Below are positions 33,529 through 42,210 of a stretch of 42,416 bases of DNA, piece by piece. Below the pieces are notes generated by a model. That model had not been told where the DNA came from and searched no databases. It was given only the letters and a program-made list of their open reading frames with translations. The translations under genes were made by a program, and so were the position numbers. Each line of letters starts with the position of its first letter. Position 1 is the first letter of the stretch. The DNA is from JBBQSU01 sp038234815 (lineage in GTDB: Bacteria; Planctomycetota; Phycisphaerae; Tepidisphaerales; Tepidisphaeraceae), in the NCBI GenBank assembly GCA_038234815.1, contig JBBQSU010000012.1, positions 1 through 42,416 of the forward strand, in the 5' to 3' direction.

Positions 33529-36500
33529 TCATCCGGCGGCAACGACTTCGGCTCCGTCGGTGGCTCCGCGAAATTCCCGGTAATGGGCGATCGCCTTGGC
33601 GATGTAGTAAATCACCGGATAAATCAGCAGTTCCATGATAAAGCTGGTGATCAGTCCGCCGATCATCGGGGCGGCCAGGCGGCGCATGGTGTCGGCACCG
33701 GCGCCACTGGCCCAGAGCAGGGGCACCAGGCCGATGAACGCTGCCGCCACCGTCATCATCTTCGGGCGGATGCGCTTAACGGCGCCGTCGTGAATCGCGT
33801 GCCACAGATCATCGCGGTTGCGCATGCGGCCTTCGGCGGTGAATCGCTCGAAACTGTTATCCAGATACAGCAGCATGACCATGCCGGTTTCGGCATCCAG
33901 CCCGGCCAGCGCGATCACGCCCACCCACACCGCCAGCGACAGGTGATAATCCATGAAGTAAAGCAGCCACGCGGCCCCCACAAGGCTGAACGGCACCGCC
34001 AGCAGCACAATGGCCACCCGTAGCCAACTGTGCGTTGCCATGTAAAGCAGCAGGATAATCAGCACCAAAGCCATCGGCACCGCGACCATCAGCCGCGCCC
34101 TGGCCTGCTGCATGTACTCGTATTGTCCTGACCAGACGATGCTGTAGCCGGTGGGCAGCGAGACCTTCTCCGCGACAGCCTTCTGCGCATTGGCGACGTA
34201 GGTGCCCACATCGATGCCGGAAATGTCGACGTACACCCAGCTTGTCAGGCGGGCGTTTTCGCTCTGGATCATCGGCGGGCCTTTACGGATGACGAAGTCC
34301 GCCAACTGGCCGAGCGGCACCTGCGCACCGCTGCTGGTGGCCACGAGCGTTTGCTTCAGCGAATCGGTATCGTCGCGCAGTTCCCGGGGATATCGCAGGT
34401 TGATTGGATATCGCTCCAAACCCTCCACAGTCTCGCTGACGTTCATCCCGCCCATGGCGCTGGAGATCACGTCCTGTACGTCGCTGATGCTCAGCCCGTA
34501 GCGCGCGATCTGGTCGCGATTAATGTTCACGTCGAAGTAGTTGCCGCCAACGCTCTTTTCAGGAAACGCGCTGACCGTGTGCGGGCCAGTACCCTCGGAG
34601 GTTTTGAGCACCTGGGCAACGTCATTGGTCAAGCCGGAGAGAATGCGCAGGTCCGGGCCCATCACCTTCACGCCAACCGGTGTCTTAATCCCGGTCGAGA
34701 GCATGTCGATGCGCGTCTTGATCGGCATGGTCCATGCGTTGGTAAGCCCGGGAATCTGCACGATCTCGTTCAGCCCGGGCACGTGGATCGGCTTTTCGCC
34801 ACTGGGCAACTCGTAGCCGTTGACCAGTTCATCCGTCGTAATGGGCCGGCGCGAGCTCCAGATTTTCGAGGGAAGCCATTGCGCAAAGGCTGGCCAGGAA
34901 TTGTAAAAGCGGGCGATGGGCACCTGCCGCCACTTCTGCTTGTCGCGGGCGAGCGTCACCGTCGTTTCGAACATGTTGATCGGTGCCGGATCGGTCGCGG
35001 TTTCTGCACGGCCGGCCTTGCCGAAAACGCTCTGCACTTCAGGGAACTGGGCGATGAGTTTGTCGGTCTGGCTGAGCAATTGCCTGGCCGTGGTCAGGCT
35101 GATGCCCGGATCGCTGGTGGGCATGTACAAGAGGTCGCCTTCCTCGAGCGGGGGCATGAATTCGCTGCCCAGGTGTTGCAGCGGATAGGCGATGCTCAGC
35201 ACCGCCAACACCGCTCCGCCGAGCACAACCCATCGGAACCGCATCGCCAACACGAAGAAAGGGTGATAGATCCACTGTAGCAGCCGCGAGATCGGGTTGG
35301 CATTCTCGTGGATGATTTTCTGCGGCACCAGGAGCATTCCGCTGAGGATGAACCACGCCAAAGCGAACCAGTGTCGTGACGCATCCCATGATCCAGGCAG
35401 GGGAATGATCAGCAGCAGCAATGCAGGAAAGAGCATGACCGAAAGCGTGATCGCCAGGTTTGCGCGCCAGCCCCAGGCTTTCGGCAGCACCCGTGCGCTG
35501 ATCAACATGCTCATCAGCACGGGGATGATGGTCACCGCCAGGAAAGCGGCCGCGCCCATGGCGAATGTCTTGGTGAACGCCAGTGGCCGGAACATCCGCC
35601 CGGACTGTTCGCCAAGGACAAAGATCGGCAGGAAGCTCACGACGATGATGAGCAAGGCAAAGAACAGGCTCGGCCCGACTTCCTTGGCCGCTTCGGCGAT
35701 GATGGCAGTGCGCGGGCGCGGGACGGCAGGTTTGCCGGCTTTCTCCAGCGCGTGCAGGCGTTCCTCTTCACGATCGAGATGCTTGTGCGAGTTCTCGACC
35801 ATGATGATCGAACTGTCCACCATCACGCCAATCGCAATGGCGATGCCGCCGAGACTCATCACGTTGGCGTTGATCCCCAGCAGCTTCATCAACAGAATGC
35901 TGCTCAGCACACCGGTGGGCACGACGAAGACGGCCACCAGTTCGCTCCGGGCATGGAGCAGAAAGAGGATGCAGACCAGCCCCACGACGATGATTTCCTC
36001 GATCAGCGTGTGGCCGAGAGTATGGACGGCGCGTTCGATCAGGTCGCTGCGGTCGTAGGCGGTTTCGATGCCGACGCCCGGCGGCAAGCCCTTCTCCAAA
36101 TCGGCTAGCCTGGTCTTGACGCCTTGAATCGTGGTGCGCGCATTCTGCCCGAATCGCATGACGATTACGCCGCCAACTGTCTCGCCATTGCCGTTCCAGT
36201 CGACCACGCCTTCGCGGATGTCCGGGCCGATTCCTATGTTCGTGAGATCGGCGAGATAGATCGGGCTGCCGGTCGAACTGACGCCGACGGAAACTTTCGC
36301 CAGATCGGCCAGAACCTTCTGCGTTCGCAATTCGCCGACCGATTCTTTTCTCCCGTGTGCGTCGGCAATCTCTTGATCGCTGAGGGTGCCCAGATATCCC
36401 AGACCCCGAACCATGTAGTCGTTCTCGCTCTGCTCGATCAGCCGCCCGCCGACGTCCAGATTCGATTGCTGGATGGCCATCTTCACCTGCTGGAGCGGGA

Positions 36501-37272
36501 GGTTGTACGCCAGCAGCTTCACCGGATCGATTGTCACCTGGTATTGCTTGACCATTCCCCCGATCGGCGCCACTTCGCTCACGCCGTCGATCTTGGTCAG
36601 CTCAAATCGCAGGTACCAATCCTGAAGGCTGCGCAACTCCGGCTGGGTCACCTTGCCGTCGATTAGCGGCTTGCCGTCCAGCGGACAGGTTTCGGTTCCG
36701 GCATCGAACACCCGATGGTGTACCAGGCGGGCGCGCACGGATTCCTCAGCCGGTGCGTCAGAGGCCTCGGCATACCACTTGCTCGCGACGGGATCATGCC
36801 AGGCACCGTTGGGATGATCCGGACAATACTTGCCGGTGATCAGTGCATATTCATAGACCCACCCCACGCCCGTTGCGTCCGGCCCAAGCTGCGGGCTGAC
36901 ACCCTGTGGGAGACGGCTGGCGACGAAGTTGAGTTGTTCAAGCACGCGACTGCGCGCCCAGTACAGGTCTGTGCCGTCCTCAAAAATGATGTAGACAAAG
37001 CTGGTGCCGAACATGCTGTAGCCGCGCACCACCTTGGCATAGGGCACTTGGAGCATGGCCGTGGTCAGGGGATAGGTCACCTGGTCTTCGACGATTTGCG
37101 GGGCCTGCCCGGAGTATTCGGTGCGGATCACCACCTGTACGTCCGACAGGTCGGGAATCGCATCCAGCTTGATGGTAAAGACCGCCCACACGCCGGCGAT
37201 GACGAGGAAGACCGTCAACAGCAGCACCATCGCGCGGTTGCCAATGCACCAGTCGATCAATTTGCCGATCAT
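33529..37272 (-). CDS. CusA/CzcA-type heavy-metal efflux RND pump
   Basis: A 1247-residue inner-membrane proton-driven pump, longer than the usual 1040-1060. It has the HME-RND layout: N-terminal helix (MIGKLIDWCIGNRAMVLLLT), the porter region, a first helix bundle with GGIAIAIGVMVDSSIIMVEN, the second periplasmic half with the RIDMLSTGIKTPVGVKVMGP segment, GMNVSETVEGLERYPINLRY, and a C-terminal bundle with LAGLDAETGMVMLLYLD. The strong match to Cus-type segments suggests copper or silver, with zinc not excluded. The extra length comes from a Cys-bearing insertion at residues 147-211 and a second between helix segments. It overlaps the adaptor gene by 4 bp (ATGA). Confidence 0.95.
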   Translation of the reverse strand: MIGKLIDWCIGNRAMVLLLTVFLVIAGVWAVFTIKLDAIPDLSDVQVVIRTEYSGQAPQIVEDQVTYPLTTAMLQVPYAKVVRGYSMFGTSFVYIIFEDGTDLYWARSRVLEQLNFVASRLPQGVSPQLGPDATGVGWVYEYALITGKYCPDHPNGAWHDPVASKWYAEASDAPAEESVRARLVHHRVFDAGTETCPLDGKPLIDGKVTQPELRSLQDWYLRFELTKIDGVSEVAPIGGMVKQYQVTIDPVKLLAYNLPLQQVKMAIQQSNLDVGGRLIEQSENDYMVRGLGYLGTLSDQEIADAHGRKESVGELRTQKVLADLAKVSVGVSSTGSPIYLADLTNIGIGPDIREGVVDWNGNGETVGGVIVMRFGQNARTTIQGVKTRLADLEKGLPPGVGIETAYDRSDLIERAVHTLGHTLIEEIIVVGLVCILFLLHARSELVAVFVVPTGVLSSILLMKLLGINANVMSLGGIAIAIGVMVDSSIIMVENSHKHLDREEERLHALEKAGKPAVPRPRTAIIAEAAKEVGPSLFFALLIIVVSFLPIFVLGEQSGRMFRPLAFTKTFAMGAAAFLAVTIIPVLMSMLISARVLPKAWGWRANLAITLSVMLFPALLLLIIPLPGSWDASRHWFALAWFILSGMLLVPQKIIHENANPISRLLQWIYHPFFVLAMRFRWVVLGGAVLAVLSIAYPLQHLGSEFMPPLEEGDLLYMPTSDPGISLTTARQLLSQTDKLIAQFPEVQSVFGKAGRAETATDPAPINMFETTVTLARDKQKWRQVPIARFYNSWPAFAQWLPSKIWSSRRPITTDELVNGYELPSGEKPIHVPGLNEIVQIPGLTNAWTMPIKTRIDMLSTGIKTPVGVKVMGPDLRILSGLTNDVAQVLKTSEGTGPHTVSAFPEKSVGGNYFDVNINRDQIARYGLSISDVQDVISSAMGGMNVSETVEGLERYPINLRYPRELRDDTDSLKQTLVATSSGAQVPLGQLADFVIRKGPPMIQSENARLTSWVYVDISGIDVGTYVANAQKAVAEKVSLPTGYSIVWSGQYEYMQQARARLMVAVPMALVLIILLLYMATHSWLRVAIVLLAVPFSLVGAAWLLYFMDYHLSLAVWVGVIALAGLDAETGMVMLLYLDNSFERFTAEGRMRNRDDLWHAIHDGAVKRIRPKMMTVAAAFIGLVPLLWASGAGADTMRRLAAPMIGGLITSFIMELLIYPVIYYIAKAIAHYREFRGATDGAEVVAAG

Positions 37273-39149
37273 GGCCTGGCTCCGGTTTCAGATGCCATGC
37301 CGGCGATCGGCAGGGCCTTGCGTTGATCGAAACACCCCGGCATTGATGCGCCGAAATAGGGATTGGCCACAGGCCCGGCGGTTTGCAGCCAGATGGTTCC
37401 GCCTTGGCCGTGTCGATACATCGGGCAATGCAATTCCTGCACTTCCTGCCCGAAATCCTTGGGCACGCCCGTGGCTTTAAGCAGCTTGTCCAGCGCGATA
37501 CTTAAATCGGCAAACGCCAGCCGGCTGGTTTCAAGCGAACCGGCCTGAGCCAGTTCCAACGCCTTTCCGCGAACGGTGGCTACTTCGTCGTGCTTGTGCC
37601 AGAAGTGCGCGTCGTCGGGCAGATTTACCTTCAGAAGCGCATCGACATCGGCCGCGATCGCATTGGCCGGATCGGCCATGCCTTTTGTTGCATCGGCGGA
37701 CAATTTCGCCTGGATTGCCAGATAGTTTCGCAGGATGTTCTGCAGGAATTCGGCGGCAGGCGGTGGCAACGTGTCAACCTGGCTTGCGCCGGCGCTGGCG
37801 ACGGAGGGTTTTTGGTCCACCGACAGATTCCCACGAATCATCCTGGCCAGCGACTCCCGCACGTTGGCTTCGGAATCGATCAAGAACTGTCCACTGGTGA
37901 CGACTTTCTCGCCGGGTTTGAGGCCGTCGAGAACCTCCACCATGCCGTCCTGGGCCTGGGCACCGGTTTGCACTTTGCGCGGCTCAAAACGCCCTTCCCC
38001 GAGGCTCACGAACGCGACCTTGCGCTCCCCGGTGTCGATGATCGACGATCGCGGGGCCAGCGTGCGATCTTTGGCCAGCGTGGAATGGAGATCGACGGTG
38101 GCGTACATGCCGGGCTTGAGCAGGCCGGCAGGGTTGTCAAATTCAAGGCGCACGTTCACCTGCCGGGTCTTGTCGTCGAGATAGGGATAGATGTAGATGA
38201 CTTTCCCATCAAACTTCTGTCCGGGCAGATAGCTCAGGCTCATGGTGGCCGACTGGCCGACGAGCACATAAGGCAACTGGTATTCGTACAGCGTCATCAT
38301 CACCCAGACCTTCGACAAGTCCGCGATACGGTACATCTGCATTCCCGGGTCCACCTTCATGCCCTCAGTGGCCAGCTTGGCGATCACCACGCCGTTCTGC
38401 GGACTGCGGATGGTCATGGTCTTGGCCGGCTCGCCGCGCTTTTCCAGGTCTTCGATTTGCTGGGGCGTGATGTCGAAATATTCCAGCTTCGTCCGGGCCG
38501 ACGCCAGCAGGCTTGTCGCGCCGCCCGACGCACCGGTGGGGCTGCCCTTTGGCTGATTTTTCAGCGCCAGCAGGTATTCCTCCTGGGCCGCGAACAGTTC
38601 CGGCGAATACAACTCAAAAAGCGGGTCGTCTTTCTTTACAGCGGCGCCCAGATAATCCACGTGCAGTTTTTCGATCCATCCGCCGACTTTGATGTTCACG
38701 TCGCGCAGGCGCGTTTCGTCAGAAGTGACCGTGCCGACCGTGCGGATGGTGCGCACGACGGGCCCGGTTGTGACCGGCGAGAGACGAATGCCAATGTTTT
38801 GAGCGATCACCGGGTTGATGCTGACTTCGCCGGTGAATTTGGCCGGGTCAAGCGGCACCAGCTTCATCCCGCAGATCGGGCAATCACCGGGCTGGGGCAG
38901 CACCACCCATGGATGCATCCCGCAGGTGTAATACTGATGTGAGTCGGCGGATTCATTCCCGGAGTGGGTGCCGTGCCGGAGTTTATGCCAGGCCATAGAC
39001 AAACGGCCGGACAGGCCTGCGCCCAGAGCCAGCGTGACTATGAAAGCGAGTACGATCACGAAAATCAGCCGTAAGCTCGGCCCGCGGGGTGGCGGGGGGC
39101 TGGCCGGTGGCGGGCTGGTGCCCGTAGCCAAATCATTGTCCTGGTTCAT
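37269..39149 (-). CDS. CusB-type metal efflux adaptor with HMBD and C-terminal DUF3347
   Basis: A 626-residue membrane-fusion protein. Pro-rich N-terminus, membrane helix at about 25-47, then a heavy-metal-binding motif at 71-101 with C76, C90, C93 (YTCGMHP and CPICGMKLVPLD). The barrel-sandwich/coiled-hairpin/beta-barrel body follows to about residue 430. The C-terminal about 160 residues match DUF3347 (PF11827): NYLAIQAKLSADATKGM, AFADLSIALDKLLKATG and HCPMYRHGQGGTIWL, ending NPYFGASMPGC. The protein connects the RND pump to the outer-membrane channel and may capture metal from the periplasm. Its gene is second in the cusCBA block. Confidence 0.93.
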   Translation of the reverse strand: MNQDNDLATGTSPPPASPPPPRGPSLRLIFVIVLAFIVTLALGAGLSGRLSMAWHKLRHGTHSGNESADSHQYYTCGMHPWVVLPQPGDCPICGMKLVPLDPAKFTGEVSINPVIAQNIGIRLSPVTTGPVVRTIRTVGTVTSDETRLRDVNIKVGGWIEKLHVDYLGAAVKKDDPLFELYSPELFAAQEEYLLALKNQPKGSPTGASGGATSLLASARTKLEYFDITPQQIEDLEKRGEPAKTMTIRSPQNGVVIAKLATEGMKVDPGMQMYRIADLSKVWVMMTLYEYQLPYVLVGQSATMSLSYLPGQKFDGKVIYIYPYLDDKTRQVNVRLEFDNPAGLLKPGMYATVDLHSTLAKDRTLAPRSSIIDTGERKVAFVSLGEGRFEPRKVQTGAQAQDGMVEVLDGLKPGEKVVTSGQFLIDSEANVRESLARMIRGNLSVDQKPSVASAGASQVDTLPPPAAEFLQNILRNYLAIQAKLSADATKGMADPANAIAADVDALLKVNLPDDAHFWHKHDEVATVRGKALELAQAGSLETSRLAFADLSIALDKLLKATGVPKDFGQEVQELHCPMYRHGQGGTIWLQTAGPVANPYFGASMPGCFDQRKALPIAGMASETGARP

Positions 39150-39179
39150 CTGAAATTCTCCGATTCAATTCGTTCATTC

Positions 39180-40613
39180 TCAGCGTGTTGCAGATTGGGT
39201 TGCCGGTTGAGTCGCCGGCGCTCGCGGCAGGTCGTGCGCGATCTCCTGCTCAAGCTGTGCATAGCTCTTCTCCATTTCCGCAAGGCTCTGATGATACATA
39301 AGTTGGAAATTGAGCAGCTTTCGCCAGTTGTCGACCAAGGTCAGAAAATCCACATTGCCGGCTTGATACCCGCTACTGGAAGCATCCACAGCCTGCTGTG
39401 CCTGGGGCACGATCACGTCTCGAAACAGCACGACCAGCCGCTGTTGCGTTTGTGCCTTTGTCGCCGCGTCCTGCACGCGAAACGCGACGCGGTTATGCGC
39501 GGCCGTCAATTCGGCGATGCCTTCCTGCATTCCGCGATACGCTTCGCGCTCGCCGGCGCGCAACTTGCCCTCCCAAATCGGCACGTTGATGCCGAAACTC
39601 ACCCACCACTGGTCTTTGCCGCTGGTCGCCATCGGCGAGCCTTCCCTATCGACGGTGTTGTAAGTCAGGCCGACGGTCAGGTCGGGCCAGCGGTCCAGTT
39701 TCGCCAGTTTCAGCCGCTGCCGCTCGCCTTCAATGCGCGCGTTGATCTTGGCCAATTCGGGATTCGCCGTCGCGGCTTGCTTCAGCAATATATCCAGGTC
39801 AAGCGTGATCTGATCGACCGACTGCGCGCCTGGCGCTGGCAGAGGGGCCGTCACTGGTCGATCCAACAGGCTGTTGAGCATGGCGACCGCCGTCGTGCGC
39901 CGCTGTTCGAGCGTGATCAGTTCGTTGTCGAGATCACTCAATTCCACGCTGGCTCGCAGAACGTCCTGCTGTGTGGCCAGGTTGGCCTTGTAGCGAGATT
40001 CGGCCGCCTGGCGCAGTTGCGCCAGCAGTTCGCGGCTCTGTTGGGTGACTTCGATCGCCCGCAGGCTGAAATAATAGGTCCAGTACGCCTGTCGCGTGTC
40101 GGAGATCACTCCGAGCTTGGTTTGCTCCAGGTCCTGCCGCGCCATGGCCACGTCGGTGCCGGCCAGGCGACCGCGCGCCTTTAGCTTTCCGGGGAACGGC
40201 AGCTTTTGGCTAACCTCCGCCATCAGGCCCACCATCCCGGCGGCGGTCTCGGCCATTTGGCCAAGCGGGGTCACTTCCAGCATCGGATCCTCCAGGCTCG
40301 TCACCTGCGGAATACGCTCGGCCAGACCCTGCACTTTCGCCTCGGCCGAGCGGATTGTCGGATTACGCGCCAGAGCCAAACGAACATAATCTTCGCAGGA
40401 TGCGTTGGGCTTAATGTCGTTGCTCGCATCGGCCGGGCGTGATGCCGCCAGCGTGCCAGAACTGTGTAGGGCGCCGCCGCCTGAAAGCCGCCAGGTCGCG
40501 GCATCGTGCTTGATCCAGGCGCGAACGTCGTTTTCTGCCGAAGACGAGCTGCAGCCGGCAACAAGCAGCATCGCAGCCACGCCTCCCAACAGCATCATTG
40601 CGTTACTTTTCAT
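39180..40613 (-). CDS. CusC/TolC-type outer-membrane factor of the metal pump
   Basis: About 477 residues. It has a lipoprotein signal (MKSNAMMLLGGVAAMLLVAGC), then two repeated TolC halves with long helices (SAEAKVQGLAERIPQVTSLE, QAAESRYKANLATQQDVLRA, WKAK-like beta strand turns, DASSSGYQAGNVDFLTLVDN) and a Thr/Ala-rich tail. It forms the trimeric channel for the CusBA pair. The start is ATG 40613; an in-frame TTG at 40625 would add four residues. It lies 30 bp upstream of the adaptor gene and has its own ECF-type promoter at 40690-40717. Confidence 0.9.
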   Translation of the reverse strand: MKSNAMMLLGGVAAMLLVAGCSSSSAENDVRAWIKHDAATWRLSGGGALHSSGTLAASRPADASNDIKPNASCEDYVRLALARNPTIRSAEAKVQGLAERIPQVTSLEDPMLEVTPLGQMAETAAGMVGLMAEVSQKLPFPGKLKARGRLAGTDVAMARQDLEQTKLGVISDTRQAYWTYYFSLRAIEVTQQSRELLAQLRQAAESRYKANLATQQDVLRASVELSDLDNELITLEQRRTTAVAMLNSLLDRPVTAPLPAPGAQSVDQITLDLDILLKQAATANPELAKINARIEGERQRLKLAKLDRWPDLTVGLTYNTVDREGSPMATSGKDQWWVSFGINVPIWEGKLRAGEREAYRGMQEGIAELTAAHNRVAFRVQDAATKAQTQQRLVVLFRDVIVPQAQQAVDASSSGYQAGNVDFLTLVDNWRKLLNFQLMYHQSLAEMEKSYAQLEQEIAHDLPRAPATQPATQSATR

Positions 40614-40689
40614 GGATCGATTCAACCTGCTCTCGGAACGGACCTCAACTCAAGACAAATCGCCAATGCGGTCAGCCCGCATTGTAGTT

Positions 40690-40717
40690 AACGAGTCGGG
40701 GCACCGAAAAAGTTCAA
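40690..40717 (-). promoter_or_regulatory. ECF-type promoter of cusCBA
   Basis: On the minus strand, TTGAACTTTTT (-35 core GAACTT), 11 bp, CTCGTT (-10). It is the same as the promoter before the sigma gene, including spacing. Transcription is predicted near 40683, about 70 nt before ATG 40613. GAACTT is a widely used ECF -35 core. Confidence 0.75.
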
Positions 40718-40749
40718 CGAATGGGCCAGAATTGGCCGGCCCTGCGGCG

Positions 40750-41436
40750 CTATTCAAAGCGAAGCCCGCCGGCAATTTCGATCAACCGATCCACCGAAAG
40801 CTCGCCGATCAGGCATATCCACCGGCCATCCGTCTGCGTGCTGACCATGTTCAGTTGGCCGGAAGATTCGACGTGGTAAGCGCGCCCCTTGCGCGTCAGC
40901 GTCGGTGATTGCGGGGAATGCAAATCGGTCGATCGGGCGACGCTCATGGTGACGGGATGGCCGTCTTCGCGGAACAGCACACAGGCAACTTTTCGATCCT
41001 TGATCGAGTGCATGCAGCAGGCCATGACCTGCGAATTAACCGCTTCGGGCAAGCCGGGGTTCTGCGGCCATCGGTCGGCCAGCACCTTGCTTGCCTGCTC
41101 CATTGAATCGACCTGCACGATCGATGCGGGATGGTTCAGCATGTCGCGATGCAGCTGGACCATGTCCGCAGCCGAGGCCAGCACACTTCCGCCGGTGGTG
41201 CTCCAGAAAATCGCGCCGAGAGTTATCACGATGAGCAAGCTCGCAGCCAGGGCGCGCATCGGCCCCAGCCAGAGCAATGATCCGAACGCCGAGCGTTTTT
41301 GAGGCCGCGGAATCTGAGCCAGTAAAGCCCGATCCAGCCGCGAGGTGTCTACCGGAATCAAGGCCAGCTTCACCAGGCGCTCGGCGATCGCGCGCTCGGT
41401 GTCGTCACGGAAATTATCGGATTCCGGAAGCATCAT
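40750..41436 (-). CDS. Probable anti-sigma factor with Cys-rich C-terminal domain
   Basis: A 228-residue protein. The cytoplasmic N-terminus (about 60 residues) begins MMLPESDNFRDDTERAIAER and would hold the sigma. One membrane helix lies at about 62-79 (ALAASLLIVITLGAIFW). The periplasmic domain of about 145 residues contains C140-C141-M142-H143, C152 and C208 (QVMACCMHSIKDRKVACVLF and GRWICLIGEL). No zinc-finger anti-sigma motif is seen in the N-terminus. Function is inferred from gene order (21 bp after the ECF sigma), topology and the matching promoters. The Cys/His cluster is a plausible metal sensor. Confidence 0.75.
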   Translation of the reverse strand: MMLPESDNFRDDTERAIAERLVKLALIPVDTSRLDRALLAQIPRPQKRSAFGSLLWLGPMRALAASLLIVITLGAIFWSTTGGSVLASAADMVQLHRDMLNHPASIVQVDSMEQASKVLADRWPQNPGLPEAVNSQVMACCMHSIKDRKVACVLFREDGHPVTMSVARSTDLHSPQSPTLTRKGRAYHVESSGQLNMVSTQTDGRWICLIGELSVDRLIEIAGGLRFE

Positions 41437-41457
41437 CAGTTGACTCGATTCGGTGCA

Positions 41458-42021
41458 TCATTTGGCCGATGGCAACAGTCGCATTTCTCTGGCCAGTGGG
41501 GTCAACGCCGCTCGCAGCATGGCGCGACCCCGATGTACCCGAGATTTAACGGTGCCCACGGGCACATCCAGCACGGCGGCGGCGTCAATCAGCGTCATGC
41601 CCTGCACGTCCACCAGCAACAGGGTCCAGCGAATCTCCTCGGGCAAATCCTTTAATGCCGCCAGGATCGTCTGATCCCCGAACGCGTTCAAAATCTCTCG
41701 CGGGCTGTTCCACTGCTCGCCCGGTGGGGCGTTATCCGGCATTTCGGTCCCAAGGTCGTTAAGGCTGACATCCTTGCCCCGCGATGTTCCGGCTCGAAGC
41801 CGGTCGGTCCGGGTATTCCGCAGAATCGTCATCAGCCAGGCCAATACGTCGGTCCCGTCGCGGAAGCTCGCCAGCGCCTTGAATGCCTTGATGAAGGTCT
41901 CCTGAGCCAAGTCGTCGGCTTCGGTCGCGTTGCCAGTCAGGATTTGCGCAACCCGCAACAGTCTGGCCCGCTCGGGCCAGACCAAGGCATAAAACCGGTT
42001 TGTGGCGTGCTGGTGGTCCAA
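41458..42021 (-). CDS. ECF-type sigma factor, likely metal-efflux regulator
   Basis: A 187-residue ECF sigma. Region 2 at about 20-85: LLRVAQILTGNATEADDLAQ (then ETFIKAFKAL) and DVLAWLMTILRNTRTDRLRA. Region 4 at about 120-175: ALKDLPEEIRWTLLLVDVQG, MTLIDAAAVLDVPVGTVKSR and VHRGRAMLRAAL, the classic helix-turn-helix. The start is a TTG with a weak ribosome site; no better codon is in frame. A sequence-matched promoter lies 36-63 bp upstream, suggesting autoregulation. It leads the minus-strand block sigma, anti-sigma, cusC, cusB, cusA. Confidence 0.92.
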   Translation of the reverse strand: MDHQHATNRFYALVWPERARLLRVAQILTGNATEADDLAQETFIKAFKALASFRDGTDVLAWLMTILRNTRTDRLRAGTSRGKDVSLNDLGTEMPDNAPPGEQWNSPREILNAFGDQTILAALKDLPEEIRWTLLLVDVQGMTLIDAAAVLDVPVGTVKSRVHRGRAMLRAALTPLAREMRLLPSAK

Positions 42022-42056
42022 AAATTCTCGCTGGCCGCCGAGCCACTACCTCTATA

Positions 42057-42084
42057 AACGAGAGGCGGGCGGAAAAAAGTTCAA
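42057..42084 (-). promoter_or_regulatory. ECF-type promoter of the sigma/anti-sigma genes
   Basis: On the minus strand, TTGAACTTTTT, 11 bp, CTCGTT, identical in both boxes and in spacing to the promoter at 40690-40717. The predicted transcript begins near 42050, giving a leader of about 30 nt before TTG 42021. Confidence 0.75.
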
Positions 42085-42174
42085 TGATATCGCTTGGCAG
42101 GCGAATCGCCGGACGCGCCGGCGGCGATAGGGGATGATAGTTCACCCGCTGACCAAGGCAACGCAGGCGCGTGG

Positions 42175-42203
42175 TTCAACACGCAGGGGGCGGTCGATAT
42201 AAT
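42175..42203 (+). promoter_or_regulatory. Candidate sigma-70 promoter for the gene at the right edge
   Basis: A perfect TATAAT at 42198-42203 with a weak TTCAAC 17 bp upstream (42175-42180). Transcription would start at about 42210, almost on ATG 42211, so a leaderless message is possible. Confidence 0.4.
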
Positions 42204-42210
42204 CCGGAGC

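Noticed and set aside
34351..35280. Long plus-strand open frame of 309 codons
   Set aside because: It is antisense to the RND pump gene, whose protein is strongly conserved; high GC creates open shadow frames. The same applies to plus-strand frames at 6506-7825, 37590-38942 and 39195-40184.
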